In this document: positions 21,330-31,627 of the stretch, one piece after another
Layout of the letters: every line of letters begins with the position of its first letter
Numbering within the stretch: the stretch's first letter is position 1
NCBI GenBank assembly: GCA_002049455.2
Contig: KV918793.1
Span: 342,128 to 406,127, forward strand
Length of the DNA stretch: 64,000 nt
Reading direction: 5' to 3'
Source of the DNA: Porphyra umbilicalis
Taxonomy: Eukaryota; Rhodophyta; Bangiophyceae; Bangiales; Bangiaceae
Made by a program: the position numbers and the translations under genes
Notes under the pieces: model-generated
The model's input: only the letters and a program-made list of their open reading frames with translations
What the model was told of the DNA's origin: nothing
The model's database searches: none

Positions 21330-23374
21330 ATGAACGGAGGCGCTGCCGGCATGGGTGGCATCAAGATCGACAAGTTAACGGAGACGAACTTCCACGAGTG
21401 GCGTCAGCGCATTAAGATGGTCCTCGCGCTGCGCGACCTGGACGATATGCTTGACGAAGACGGTAAGCCGACGGACGCGGAGACCCGCGAGTTGGCGGTG
21501 TGGAAGCGTCGAGACACGAAGGCGAGCGCCATCATTGGGCTCACCCTTGGGTCTTAGCAGCTCGAGCACGTGTCGGGCTGCACGACGACGGCGGAAATGT
21601 GGTCGACGCAGCAAGGTGTCTTCCAGCGCAAGAGCTTGATGAACAAGATGAAGGCACGACGCGAGTTCTACACCGTCGAAATGACCGTCAACGAGGGCAT
21701 GCTGGGCTACATCAGCCGCGATCGCAACCTCGGCGAGAACCTCAACGCCATGAGCGGCGAAGTGATGGAGATGGACGTTGCTATGAGCGTCCTTAACGGG
21801 CTGACGTCAAAGTACGAGAACCTGCTGGTGGCTCTCGACGCCAAGGGCGAGGACGAGCTGATCCTCGAGTTTGTCAAGAGCCGCTTGCTTCAGGAGGAGC
21901 GGCGGCAGGCGGACAAGTCACCGGCGAAGAAGCGCATTGGCGACATTGCACTCGTCGGCGCCAATTATCGAGGTCAAGGCCGCCGTGGTGACCTCTTTAA
22001 GATCGAGTGCTACTGCTGCCATAAGCTTGGGCACATTTCTCATGGTTGCCTAGAGCTCAAGGCCAAGAAACAGAGACAGGACAAGGTGACCGCGATTGCG
22101 GCTGAAGATGGTAGCGACAGCGACGACGCCATCTGTCTGGTTGGCAATGCGGCTGACACCGATGACATCTCCAAGTCGTGGCTTTTGGACTCTGCGGCGT
22201 CTGCACACATGTGCTGGATGCGCGGGTGCTTCGACGACTACCATACGACCACGGGACGGAGCGTCACGATGGGTGACAAGGGGTCTGTAGACACAGCGGG
22301 CGTCGGAACCGGCGTGCTCAATGTCATCGTTCACGGCAAGACGCGCAAGATCAAGTTGGAGAAGGTACTCCATGTTCCTACAATGGGCTTCAACCTCATG
22401 TCGGTCGGCATGATGGAGGAGCGTGGGGCGGAAGTGTCATTAAAGGGCGGTAAGACGATCATCAAGATGAACGAGAAGACGGCTGCGTGCGGCACTCGTA
22501 AGAACGGGCTCTACCACCTGGACATGGCCCGTATGTCGGATATTGCTGCGGTGGCTTCTCTTCAGCTCTGGCATGAGCGCCTTGGGCACGTCAACGTGGC
22601 TGGCGTTAAGCGGATGATCAAGAACAAGGACATCAATGGACTCAAGTGCTCTTCCATGGCGGTCAAGGACGTCTGCGAGCCGTGCGTGTATGGGAAGGCG
22701 GCTATGACGCCTATGCCTAGTGCAGGAGGAGGTCGAGTGACCAAGCGCCTGCAGCTCGTGCACTCGGACCTGGGCGGGCCAATGTCGGAGCCGTCGCGTG
22801 GCGGTGCGCTCTACTTCGGCACCTTCACCGACGACTTCTCCCGCTGGACCGACGTGGTCTTCCTGCAGAAGAAGAGCGATTTGCTCTCTGAGTACAAGAA
22901 GTGGCTGACTAAAGCCCAGCTGCACACGGGAACTAAGATCAATATCCTGAGGTCCGACAATGGCGGCGAGTACGTGTCGAACCGCATTCAAGCCTCTTCT
23001 TGATGAGAACGGCACGACGCACCAGATCACGGTGCCCGACACGCCGCAGCAGAACGGAGTTGCTGAGCGGCTCAACCGAGTTCTCGTGGAGATGGCTTGC
23101 ACCATGATGCGACACGAGGACGTCGATCAGGATCTTTTGGCGGATGCCATCAAGACGGCGGTTTACATCAAGAACCGCGTCACGAGCAGGGCGCTTCCCG
23201 TCGGCAAGACGCCTTTTGAGCTGTGGACCGGGAATACGCCCAACGTAAGCCACATTCCGGTGTTTGGGTCGACGTGCTGGGTGGTGCTGCACAAGAGTCA
23301 CATCGACGGCAGGTTTGGCGACAAGGCGGCGAAGGGCGTCTTCTGAGGCTATCCCGACGGCAGCAAGGCGTACA
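21330..23374 (+). pseudogene. Outer copia GAG-protease-integrase (5' part)
   Basis: The polyprotein starts at ATG 21330 (MNGGAAGMGG). GAG contains a CCHC zinc knuckle (CYCCHKLGHISHGC, near 22010). The protease motif is WLLDSAAS (near 22185). Integrase has the HHCC zinc module (HERLGH, later CEPC) and the acidic triad in HSDLGG, RSDNGGEY and GVAERLNR. Lesions are an in-frame TAG at 21555, a one-base insertion near 22986 and an in-frame TGA at 23344. The nested copia then cuts the frame at the codons for AY (23374). It continues at 29290. With the two single-base indels of the whole element removed, the two parts together have a length divisible by three. Confidence 0.92.
23370..23374 (+). repeat. 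Target-site duplication GTACA, left
   Basis: GTACA lies directly before the nested 5' LTR and again at 29285-29289 after its 3' LTR. Removing the nested element plus one copy rejoins the outer integrase frame (AY followed by KVILDDGK). Confidence 0.95.
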
Positions 23375-23772
23375 TGTTGAGGCAGCCCCCCAAGCCCGCG
23401 CAGGTAAGTCGGAGTTACCGCGGACTACCTGGCTAATTCCAGGAGTACTTATGCGGTCATCGGCTTGTTTGGCTGTGCCATTGACATGCATTGCTGTATG
23501 TGTGTGATGTAATTACTTGTACTTGTATCTCGAGGGCAGCTCACTTTGGAGCTGAGCTCGGGGAGATTCTCGTGGGCTCCTCGAGAGGCGTCGCGATTTG
23601 TGGGGTGGTGAGAGCATGTACCCTCCAAGGGAGGAAGCACTGCGCTGGCGGGGGGTGCCCCGGCAGGACGTGGCGAGAGAGGCACACGGAGGGGTTAAGA
23701 GCCAGCTGGCCTCGCGCCTCAGACCGCTCTCGAGTAAAGCAACGCATCCACCCAACTACCGCTCACTTCACA
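23375..23772 (+). repeat. Nested copia 5' LTR (398 bp)
   Basis: It starts TGTTGAGG and ends CTTCACA. It differs from the 3' LTR at four single bases, in the contexts CTTATGCGG, TCACTTTGG, GGGAGGAAG and GGGTTAAGA. Confidence 0.96.
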
Positions 23773-23787
23773 GGTTATGGGCCCAGC
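23773..23787 (+). other. Primer-binding site, tRNA-iMet anticodon half (nested)
   Basis: GGTTATGGGCCCAGC directly follows the LTR and is complementary to 15 bases of the initiator tRNA-Met anticodon arm. The outer element uses the same site although its LTRs are unrelated, so the primer choice is a shared lineage trait. Confidence 0.87.
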
Positions 23788-23929
23788 TGTCGCTGGTGGT
23801 AACCGTCGTCTTCCCTGCGGTCGCTGGCGAGACGACGTGGCTGGGATCGCGGTGTGTTCCGGCGTCGGGCGGGCGTGTTTTGCTCCCTACGTCGTTAGTG
23901 CGGCGCTGTCCGGCGCCGAGGTCGTCAAC

Positions 23930-26356
23930 ATGGCAGACCACGGCCGCTATGGCGGCCCGCGGTTTGCGCAGCTGGACGACGACTACGAGGTGTGGGCAGC
24001 GTACCAGCGTGCGCAGCTCAAGAAGGAGAAGCTCTGGGCGGCGGTCGTGTCGGACCGACCGGCATCTTCGTCCGACGAAAAGAAGTCCGACCCGGTGGTC
24101 GACGCGTGGGACGCCATGAACGAGGCGGCGCTGGCGACCATCCAGATGTCGGTCAAGCCCGTGCATCTCAACACGGTTACTTCGGTGGACACGGCCAAAG
24201 AGGCGTGGGACGCGCTTAAGGTCATGTTCGAGGCGCGAGACAACGCGCAGCTGCTGCGGTTCATGGACGAGCTGAGCAGCCTGAAGAAGGGCGGCGACGA
24301 GAACATCATCAAGTTTGCGTCGCGCGCCAAGATGCTCCGGGACGAGCTCGCCATGCTCGGAAACCCGGTGGACGACAACACGCTTGCGCTGCGTGTCCTG
24401 GCAGGGCTCCCGGCAGAGTACAGGATGCTCAGGACGGTGTTGGAGAACAAGGACACTAAGCTCGTCATGTCGGACGTGACGGCTAAGCTGCTTCAAGTCG
24501 AGCAGCGGAGCAGTTCTGTCGGCGCTTCCAAGCCTTCTGGCAGTGTCAAGTCACAAGCCTTTGCGGCAGCGGCGCCTAAGAAGCCGTTCGACAAGAAGTC
24601 GGTCGTGTGCTTCTACTGCAACAAGAAGGGGCACATGCAGCGCGACTGCTACAAGAAGAAGGCGGACGAGGCCAAGGGCAAGGGCAAGCCCGGCGGTGGT
24701 GGTCGTGAAGGCGGCCACGGTGGCGGGCCCAACGCGGGTGCCGCTCTGGCCTACACTGCTTCTACTGGCAATGCCGGGAGCAGCAAGGCTCACGGGAGCA
24801 CCCTGGGGTCATCAACTTGGGTGCTCGACTCTGGTGCAACCAACCACATGGCCGCCGGGGATAAGGGCTTCACCGTCCGGACGGCGGGAAGCGGGGCCGA
24901 GGTCACCTTGGCCAACGGCGATAAGGTGCCCATCAAGGGGCACGGCCACGTCTCCATGGACGTTGGCAAGGGCAAAACCAAGACGCGCATGGTGCTAGGG
25001 GAGGCCATGCTCGTTCCGAACCTGTCCAGCAACCTGCTGTCGGTTCGAGCGGTCGACCGCAATCGAGGTGCGGTGGTGTTTGTCAACAACGCCTGTTACA
25101 TCCTCAGCGACGGGGATGCTGTTCGCTTGAGCGGGGTGCTCGACAAGGCGACGGTGGTCGGCAAGGTGAACGACCTGGAGCAGTATGTGCTCAACGTAAC
25201 GCCGGTCCAGGCGTCGGCTAACGCGGCATCCACGCGCATAGCTGGGGAGGCGGAGCTGTGGCACCGTCGGTTCAACCACTTGAGGTTGGAGAACCTCAAG
25301 CGGGCGGCCACAATGGTCGACGGCATGCCGTCGTCAGTGGCAGACGCTATGCGCGTCATTGGCACTGTGTGTGTGCCGTGTGTGGACGGCAAGATGGTTC
25401 AGTCGCCGAGCCCCCGCTCGTCGACAGCGACAACCAAGTGCGAACTGGTGCACACCGACATTGGTGGCCCACTCACTGAGTCGCTGGGTGGCTCCCTCTA
25501 CTTTATGACGGCGCTGGAGGACTCAACGGGGTTCATCACGGCTACGCCTATCAATACAAAAGGGATGGCCCCGGACGTGCTCAGGACGCGTATTAAGCAG
25601 CTCGAGACGCTCACGGGGGTCAAGGTCAAGCGCGTCCGTCATGATAGTGCCAAGGAGTACGTCACTAACGACCTCAAGGCATGGTACGAGGACGAGGGCA
25701 TCACGTCGGAGATGACGGCGCCGTACAAGTCACAACAGAACGGCAAAGCGGAGCGGGTGAACCGCACGCTGATGGAGCGCGTGCGTGCTGCTCTGCTCGA
25801 TGCGGGAGCGGAGGAAGAGCTGTGGGCTGAGGCGTTGGCCTCCGTCGTTCATGTTCTGAACCGGTCCCCCAAGGCGGGGCTGGACGTGACGCCGCTGGAG
25901 GCTCTAACGGGTCGACGCCCCTACGTCGCGGGATTCCGCGTTTGGGGGAGTCGGGCGTGGGCGCTCAAACCCAAGAAGCAGCAGCGTAAGCTGGAGCCAA
26001 GGACCGACGTCGGCCGCTTTGTCGGCTACACTGTCGGTGGCAAGGCCTACCGCATCCTCGAGGACGAGACGAACCAAGTCTTCGAGCGTCGAGATGTGCT
26101 GATGGAGGAGAACCCGGCTAAGGTCGAGACGTCGGCGGTCGGGCCAAGCGCTGGTCCCCGGCTAACTGCGGAGGCTGACGCCGACAGCGTCGACGGCACG
26201 GAAGGGAAAATGGACATGCTCCACGCTGAAGGCGGGCGTGGGGACGAGTACACCCCCGACGAAACTTCCACAAGCGACGAAGATGGCAGTCCTCCTTCCC
26301 TCGCTGAAGAGAGCGAGAAAGAGGACGATGACGGCGACGGTGACTCGACACCCTGA
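23930..26356 (+). CDS. Nested copia GAG-protease-integrase polyprotein
   Basis: I chose ATG 23930 (MADHGRYGG); the open frame extends upstream to 23777 but includes the leader. GAG (about residues 1-210) has the copia-type core (AWDALKVMFEARDNAQ). A CCHC zinc knuckle CFYCNKKGHMQRDC follows at about residue 227, and then a Gly/Lys-rich linker. Protease motif: WVLDSGATNH. Integrase: zinc module (HRRFNH, later CVPC) and the catalytic acids in HTDIGG, RHDSAKEY and GKAERVNR. An acidic Ser/Asp/Glu-rich linker ends at TGA 26354-26356. The same frame then continues into reverse transcriptase. The stop may be a recent mutation or, less likely, a readthrough site that limits Pol. Confidence 0.93.
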   Translation: MADHGRYGGPRFAQLDDDYEVWAAYQRAQLKKEKLWAAVVSDRPASSSDEKKSDPVVDAWDAMNEAALATIQMSVKPVHLNTVTSVDTAKEAWDALKVMFEARDNAQLLRFMDELSSLKKGGDENIIKFASRAKMLRDELAMLGNPVDDNTLALRVLAGLPAEYRMLRTVLENKDTKLVMSDVTAKLLQVEQRSSSVGASKPSGSVKSQAFAAAAPKKPFDKKSVVCFYCNKKGHMQRDCYKKKADEAKGKGKPGGGGREGGHGGGPNAGAALAYTASTGNAGSSKAHGSTLGSSTWVLDSGATNHMAAGDKGFTVRTAGSGAEVTLANGDKVPIKGHGHVSMDVGKGKTKTRMVLGEAMLVPNLSSNLLSVRAVDRNRGAVVFVNNACYILSDGDAVRLSGVLDKATVVGKVNDLEQYVLNVTPVQASANAASTRIAGEAELWHRRFNHLRLENLKRAATMVDGMPSSVADAMRVIGTVCVPCVDGKMVQSPSPRSSTATTKCELVHTDIGGPLTESLGGSLYFMTALEDSTGFITATPINTKGMAPDVLRTRIKQLETLTGVKVKRVRHDSAKEYVTNDLKAWYEDEGITSEMTAPYKSQQNGKAERVNRTLMERVRAALLDAGAEEELWAEALASVVHVLNRSPKAGLDVTPLEALTGRRPYVAGFRVWGSRAWALKPKKQQRKLEPRTDVGRFVGYTVGGKAYRILEDETNQVFERRDVLMEENPAKVETSAVGPSAGPRLTAEADADSVDGTEGKMDMLHAEGGRGDEYTPDETSTSDEDGSPPSLAEESEKEDDDGDGDSTP

Positions 26357-28107
26357 GTCGGTCAAGCACCTGTGGCCAGTGACAGCGTCGCACCGGGGCC
26401 TCGTCGCTCGAAGCGCAAGCCAGCGCCCAAGGTAACATGGTGGGAGAGGAAACCCAAGGCGTACCTGGCAAGCGGTACCGCGTCCGCGGCTGAGGCGGGC
26501 TGGGACTTGCACAAACCGCCTGCAAACGAGAAGGAGGCGCGCGCTCGTCCTGACTGGCCGCTGTGGAAGCAGGCCATTAAGGAGGAGGTGGCGGCACACA
26601 AGAACCTTGGCACCTGGTCCAAGACCAACGGTAACAACAAGAAGCACAAGGCCGTCAAGACGCGATTCGTGTTTGACATCAAGCACGACGCGGAGGGCAA
26701 GATGACGTGCTACAAGGCCCGACTCGTGGCCCAAGGTTTCAACCAAGTGCCGGGGCGCGACTTTGATGAGACATGGGCGCCGGTGCCCAACGCGGCTACG
26801 ACACGGTCTCTCTTTGCTGTGGCTGCAGCTACGGGCTGGGAGGTTCATCATGTCGATGTCAAGACAGCCTTCCTCAACGCCAAGATGGACAAGGAGATGT
26901 ACATCAAACTCCCCGACGGTGTCGATCCGAAGGGGCTGGAGGAGATATGTCGGCTAAATCTGGCACTCTACGGGACAAAGCAGGCGGGGCGGCTGTGGGG
27001 CATCCAGCTCGACAAAGAGCTCAAGGAGATGGGGGCGGTCCGCTCCAAGGTGGACCCGTGCCTCTATGAGTGGCACCACCCCGTGCACGGGTGCATCTTT
27101 ATCCTCGTGTACGTCGACGACCTTATCGTGGCGGGTGAGCGGCTGGATGGGGTCGAGGCCGTCAAGCGCTTCGTGTCTGCCAAGTTTGAGGTGCGCGACA
27201 TGGGGGAGGTCAAGGACTTTATCGGCATGAAGGTCATGCGCAACCGGGCGGCCAAGACTCTGACGTTGAGCAACCCGGGGCACACCGCGACGCTGCTGGA
27301 GGCGTTCGGGATGATCAAGGCGACGCCAAACAAGACACCGATGGCGTCGGGGGTCAAGCTGACCAAGACACGGGAGGGCCTGCTGCCGGAAGGCAACCGT
27401 TACGCCGAGTTGGTTGGCTCCCTCCTCTACCTGTCTACCACGACGAGGCCAGACATCACCTTTGCCGTGGGGGTGCTGTCGCGCTCCATGTCCTGCCCTG
27501 AGGAGGACCACATCGCGCGGCCAAGGGGGTTTTGCGCTACCTGCGCGGGACGACTCGCCTGTGGGTGGTCTACGGCGGCAGCGAGCCGCTGCAAGGGTTT
27601 GTCGACGCCGACTGGGCCGGCGACATCGACGGTCGTCGGTCGACAACCGGTTTCGTCTTCACCTGCAATGGCGGGCCGATTGCGTGGGCGAGCAAGCGCC
27701 AGTCGACCGTTGCCACCTCGACGGCCGAGGCCGAGTACGTGGCCGCCGCGATGGCGACCAAGGAGGCGCTGTGGCTACGCAAGCTGCTGTCGGCTCTGGG
27801 CGTCGACGGCGGAGCTGTGCCGATGGGGGAGGACAACCAGTCCTGCCTGGCGCTGGTCAACAACCCCGAGGCGACGGGGCGGACCAAGCATGTCGACGTC
27901 GCCTACCACATGGTTCGCGACTACCAGGCGCGCGGGGATGTGGCCTTCTACTTTCTCCCGAGCGCCGACGTGCCGGCGGATGGGCTCACCAAGCCGCTGC
28001 CGTCGCCGGCGTTCACGGCTTTCCGGGCTGCCGTCGGGGTTGGTGAAGACCTGGGCGCGGCTGCGCGGGGCGCCGAGCTTGGCGACCCCCTGTTGGGGGA
28101 GGGCTGA
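26357..28107 (+). CDS. Nested copia reverse transcriptase and RNase H
   Basis: This continues the GAG-integrase frame after the TGA. Reverse transcriptase motifs are in order: FVFDIKHD, YKARLVAQGFNQ, DVKTAFLNAKMD, LNLALYGTKQAGRLW and the active site YVDDLIVAG (near 27115), then FIGMKV. A one-base deletion near 27515 (a lost G in the stretch GCGCGGCC) moves the frame. The RNase H part is then read from about 27532 with VDADWAGDIDGRRSTTG, STAEAEYVAA and DNQSCLALVNNP, ending TGA at 28105-28107. With the single base restored, the whole coding region would be about 1392 codons, normal for copia. Functional reverse transcription would need both lesions corrected or a source of enzyme in trans. Confidence 0.92.
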
Positions 28108-28886
28108 GGCGCCATGTCGCCACTGGAGACGTCCAGTGGCGCAGCCCCGGATTCGCGGCAGCGACCTCTGTCGACCTTGCTGCGGGCCGGTGCCGGCCGT
28201 GGACGGTTGCGCTACCATCCACTTGCTTGGGGCCGGCAATGGGGCGCTGTTGCCTTGGGGGGACGGCCGGTTGGGACCGTCCTGGGGCGCTGTGGCGCCA
28301 CTGGGGCCGACCAGTGGCGCAGCCGCGGATTCGCGGCGATCGCCCGACTCGATTTGGCCTAAGTCGATTTTGGGCGATTTCGGCCGGGAGCTGTAGGCCT
28401 ACAGCTCCGACGGGTCGAGTCGATTTAGGTGAAGTCGATTTCTTTGTGGTCTTGGGCCCGAATCTGGAAGTCTCCAGCTTCGGGCCAAGTCGGCCGGTCG
28501 GGCCCGACTCGATTTGGTGCAAGTCGATTTTGGCCGATATTGGCTAAGGGAGCTGTAGGCCTACAGCTCCGACGGGTCGAGCCGATTTTCGGCAAAGTCG
28601 ATGAGATGCGTGTACGCCCGCACTTTGACGGGCCGCCGATGCGCCGGATCGTCACCGTTCGAAACGCGCCCTAGTGCGTTGCACTCACCTCGACGTCTGC
28701 TTCACATCGATCGTGATTTTGGTGATTTTGGCGAAGGTCGATTTTGCAGGTGCAACACCTGGAACCTGGGGATCAACTTGGGCATTTTCTCGACTGCGGA
28801 TGATGGCGGGAGATCTCGCGCTGGTCGGAACGGGTTGTGACCGCGCTGAGGCGCCGATGGCGCGGACTGTGGGGTGCTGGGGGGAG
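28108..28886 (+). repeat. Nested copia 3' non-coding region with paired palindromes
   Basis: Two 22-bp perfect palindromes centred on TGTAGGCCTACA lie at 28387-28408 and 28549-28570. Each sits in a ~80-bp direct repeat that begins CGACTCGATTTGG and contains several AAGTCGATTT motifs. Upstream, the segment CCAGTGGCGCAGCC plus GGATTCGCGGC occurs twice (about 28132 and 28309). The purine tract (about 28870-28886) ends the region. Such structured 3' regions could serve packaging or dimerisation, but that is only an inference. Confidence 0.8.
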
Positions 28887-29284
28887 TGTTGAGGCAGCCC
28901 CCCAAGCCCGCGCAGGTAAGTCGGAGTTACCGCGGACTACCTGGCTAATTCCAGGAGTACTTAAGCGGTCATCGGCTTGTTTGGCTGTGCCATTGACATG
29001 CATTGCTGTATGTGTGTGATGTAATTACTTGTACTTGTATCTCGAGGGCAGCTCACATTGGAGCTGAGCTCGGGGAGATTCTCGTGGGCTCCTCGAGAGG
29101 CGTCGCGATTTGTGGGGTGGTGAGAGCATGTACCCTCCAAGGGAGGGAGCACTGCGCTGGCGGGGGGTGCCCCGGCAGGACGTGGCGAGAGAGGCACACG
29201 GAGGGGTTGAGAGCCAGCTGGCCTCGCGCCTCAGACCGCTCTCGAGTAAAGCAACGCATCCACCCAACTACCGCTCACTTCACA
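28887..29284 (+). repeat. Nested copia 3' LTR (398 bp)
   Basis: It is equal in length to the 5' LTR, with four substitutions. It is followed by the duplicated GTACA at 29285-29289. Confidence 0.96.
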
Positions 29285-29289
29285 GTACA

Positions 29290-31173
29290 AGGTCATCCTC
29301 GACGACGGCAAGGTCGTCAAAGCACGAAGCGTTGTGTTCGCCGAGACGAACGTAAGCGAGGTCGCAGAAGTTGCGGAGGAGCTTCCCGAAGACGAAGTTG
29401 ACGAAGTCGAGACGGGCTTGCGTTCTGCAAGCGACGGCGAAGACGTAGATGCTGACAATGACGACAAGGACGACAAGCAAAAAGATGGATCTGACAATTC
29501 CGTGGACGACAATCAAGGTAGTGGCGGCTTTCAAGACACGCTGCGTCGGAGCGGCAGAGCGCGGCGACCACCTGTCGAGTACTGGCGCCCGGTGAGCCTG
29601 GTTTCTCACGAGGCCCCCACGACGTACGTGCAAGCCATTCAGGGGCAAGAATCGGCTAAGTGGAAGATTGCTATGGACAAGGAGCTGGAAGCCATCCGCA
29701 AGAACAAGACTTGGCGCTTGACAATTCGCCCGACCAGTCGAAGCGTGCTGAAGGGCAGGTGTGTTTACAAGGTCAAGAACGAGGTTGACAAGAACAAGAA
29801 CAACACGACGCGGCACAAGGCGCGCCTCTGCTTCATGGGGAACCGGCAGATCAAGGGGCTCGACTTCAACGAGACGTTGGCGCCGGTGGCCAAATTCAGC
29901 ACCATTCGATGCATCCTGGCGATGGCGGCGGCGAACGGGTGGGAGCTGCATCAGATGGACGTCAAGACGGCATTTCTCAACGGCGACCTTGACGAGGAGG
30001 TCTACATGGAGCAGCCAGACGGCTATGTCGATCCGACGTATCCTGACTAGGTGTGTCGTTTCCTCCAAGCGCTGTATGGGCTGAAGCAAGCCCCCAAGAT
30101 GTGGTACGCCAAGTTTGACGACTTTCTCAAGGCGCAGGGGTTTGACATCATCGACTCGGATGCATGCCTCTACCTCCTTATGGATGACGGCGAAATCATC
30201 ATCGTCCTGGTGTACGTCGACGATCTTCTTTTGCTGGCATCAAGCCTGGCGGCGGTCTACAAGATTAAGGACGCTCTGCACAAGCGTTTGGAGATGAAGG
30301 ACCTGGGCGAGGCGAAGGTCATCCTCGGGCTAGATATAAAACGTGACAAGGCGTTGGGCACCCTCAAGCTGTCGCAGGGCAAGTACGCGGCGCAAGTGCT
30401 GGAGAAGTTCTGGATGGCGGAGTGCAACCCGATCGGAACGCCGCTGGAGGTGGGCCTGCAGCTGGTCAAGGCCAACGAGAGCAACGACGCGCTGCCCTAC
30501 CGCGAAGCCGTCGGCAGTCTAATGTACCTGATGGTCGGGACGCGTCCTGACCTCGCCTTCGCTATCGGGAAGCTGAGTCGGTTTGTCTCGTGCTACGGCA
30601 AGGAGCATTGGGCGGCGATCAAGCGCGTTCTACGGTATGTCAAGGGTTCGATGGACAAGGGGCTGGTCTTCGACAAGAGAGCTTCCTGTGTTCTACAAGA
30701 CTACAGTGATGCCGACTGGGCAGGTGACCACGAGACGCGACGCTCTACGACGGGCTCCACCTTCATTTTTGGCGGGGCAGCCGTCAGCTGGGGTTCTATG
30801 TTGCAGAAGACGGTGGCGCTGTCGACGATGGAAGCTGGGTACATGGCTCTACGTGAGGCAAGCAAGGAAGGTTTTTGGCTCAACAAGCTCGTGCAAAGCG
30901 TGGCATCTCAAGGGCTGCGAACAACGATCTCGGGCGGGCCGATCAACATCAAGGTCGACAATAGCGGGTGCATTGACATCTCCAAGAACCCCGTCAAGCA
31001 CAAGCGCACCAAGCACATCGACATTCGATACCACTTCGTGCTCGAGGGTTATCACGACGGAAAAGGTGACACTGGAGCATTGTGTAACTGACGACATGGT
31101 GGCGGACCCGATGACGAAGGAGCTCGGCAAGACCAAGCGCGACAAGCATGTCGAGGCCATGGGGCTTTGCTGA
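29290..31173 (+). pseudogene. Outer copia integrase end, reverse transcriptase, RNase H
   Basis: The outer polyprotein resumes with KVILDDGKVVKARSVVF, the usual integrase/linker border, then an acidic linker. Reverse transcriptase motifs follow: VYKVKNEVD, HKARLCFMGN, DVKTAFLNGDLDEEVYM, LQALYGLKQAPKMW and YVDDLLLLAS (near 30215). RNase H has DYSDADWAGD, RRSTTG and DNSGCIDISKNP. The usual STAEAEY motif reads STMEAGY here, which may weaken the active site. Lesions are TAG at 30048 between DPTYPD and VCRFLQALYG, and a one-base insertion near 31061-31066 (AAAAGG). The last ~35 codons (VTLEHCVTDDMVADPMTK) end at TGA 31171. Confidence 0.92.
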
Positions 31174-31208
31174 ATACAAGAACCTCCGCGGCAACAAGCA
31201 AGGAGGAG

Positions 31209-31627
31209 TGTTGGACTGCGATGCTCGTCGCCGACTCCACTGGCGTTTCGCGGATGGATGATGGTCGGTGACCCTTATGGTACCCCACATGGTACATTTG
31301 CAAGACGTGGTCAAGTTGCACACATTCGTGTTGGGTCATCTTGGGGCGTTACTTTTGGCATGTTTTGGATTTGATCTTCGCTTTGCTCTAGTGGCTTTTG
31401 ATTTGGTGAGTGATTCGATTTGGTGCGAGGGCGTGGGCGTCGGTGTGGCCGCGAGAGGAGGGAGCACTTTGGCCGGTGGGGACTATTTCAGAGATGCTTT
31501 CGGTTGGGAGAGGCGGGCGAACCTTAGGACAACCAACAAAGCACGTTCGCTCACACACACACACGCTCAAGCCACTCAACCACTTCACCGTGGTCCCCCA
31601 ACCCCCTATCCCCACTGCGTTTCAACA
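31209..31627 (+). repeat. Outer copia 3' LTR (419 bp)
   Basis: It starts TGTTGGACTG after the purine tract GCAAGGAGGAG and ends TTTCAACA. It is followed by GGCGG (31628-31632), the second copy of the target duplication. Confidence 0.93.

Larger units (their letters stand above)
23375..29284 (+). mobile_element. Nested young Ty1/copia retrotransposon (5.9 kb)
   Basis: It has 398-bp LTRs at 23375-23772 and 28887-29284, with TG...CA ends, a 5-bp duplication GTACA and only four differences between the LTRs (about 1 percent). The primer-binding site is at 23773 and the purine tract (G-rich, ending GGGGGGAG) is at about 28870-28886. The coding region at 23930-28107 runs GAG, protease, integrase, reverse transcriptase, RNase H. 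Two lesions break it: a TGA at 26354 and a one-base deletion near 27515. About 780 bp of non-coding sequence with internal repeats separates the stop from the 3' LTR. It belongs to a different copia lineage from its host: the proteins share motifs but are clearly diverged. Confidence 0.96.
20751..31627 (+). mobile_element. Outer Ty1/copia retrotransposon, split by a nested copia
   Basis: Its 5' LTR is 20751-21168, its primer-binding site 21169-21182, its purine tract about 31191-31208 and its 3' LTR 31209-31627. One polyprotein encodes GAG, protease, integrase, reverse transcriptase and RNase H in copia order. The LTRs differ by about 12 substitutions and one indel in 418 bp (about 3 percent). 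The first two bases are AT in the 5' copy and TG in the 3' copy. The younger copia at 23375-29284 interrupts it, and it is itself inserted in the GC-rich repeat of element B. The coding region carries three in-frame stops and two frameshifts, so it is not autonomous now. Confidence 0.93.
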
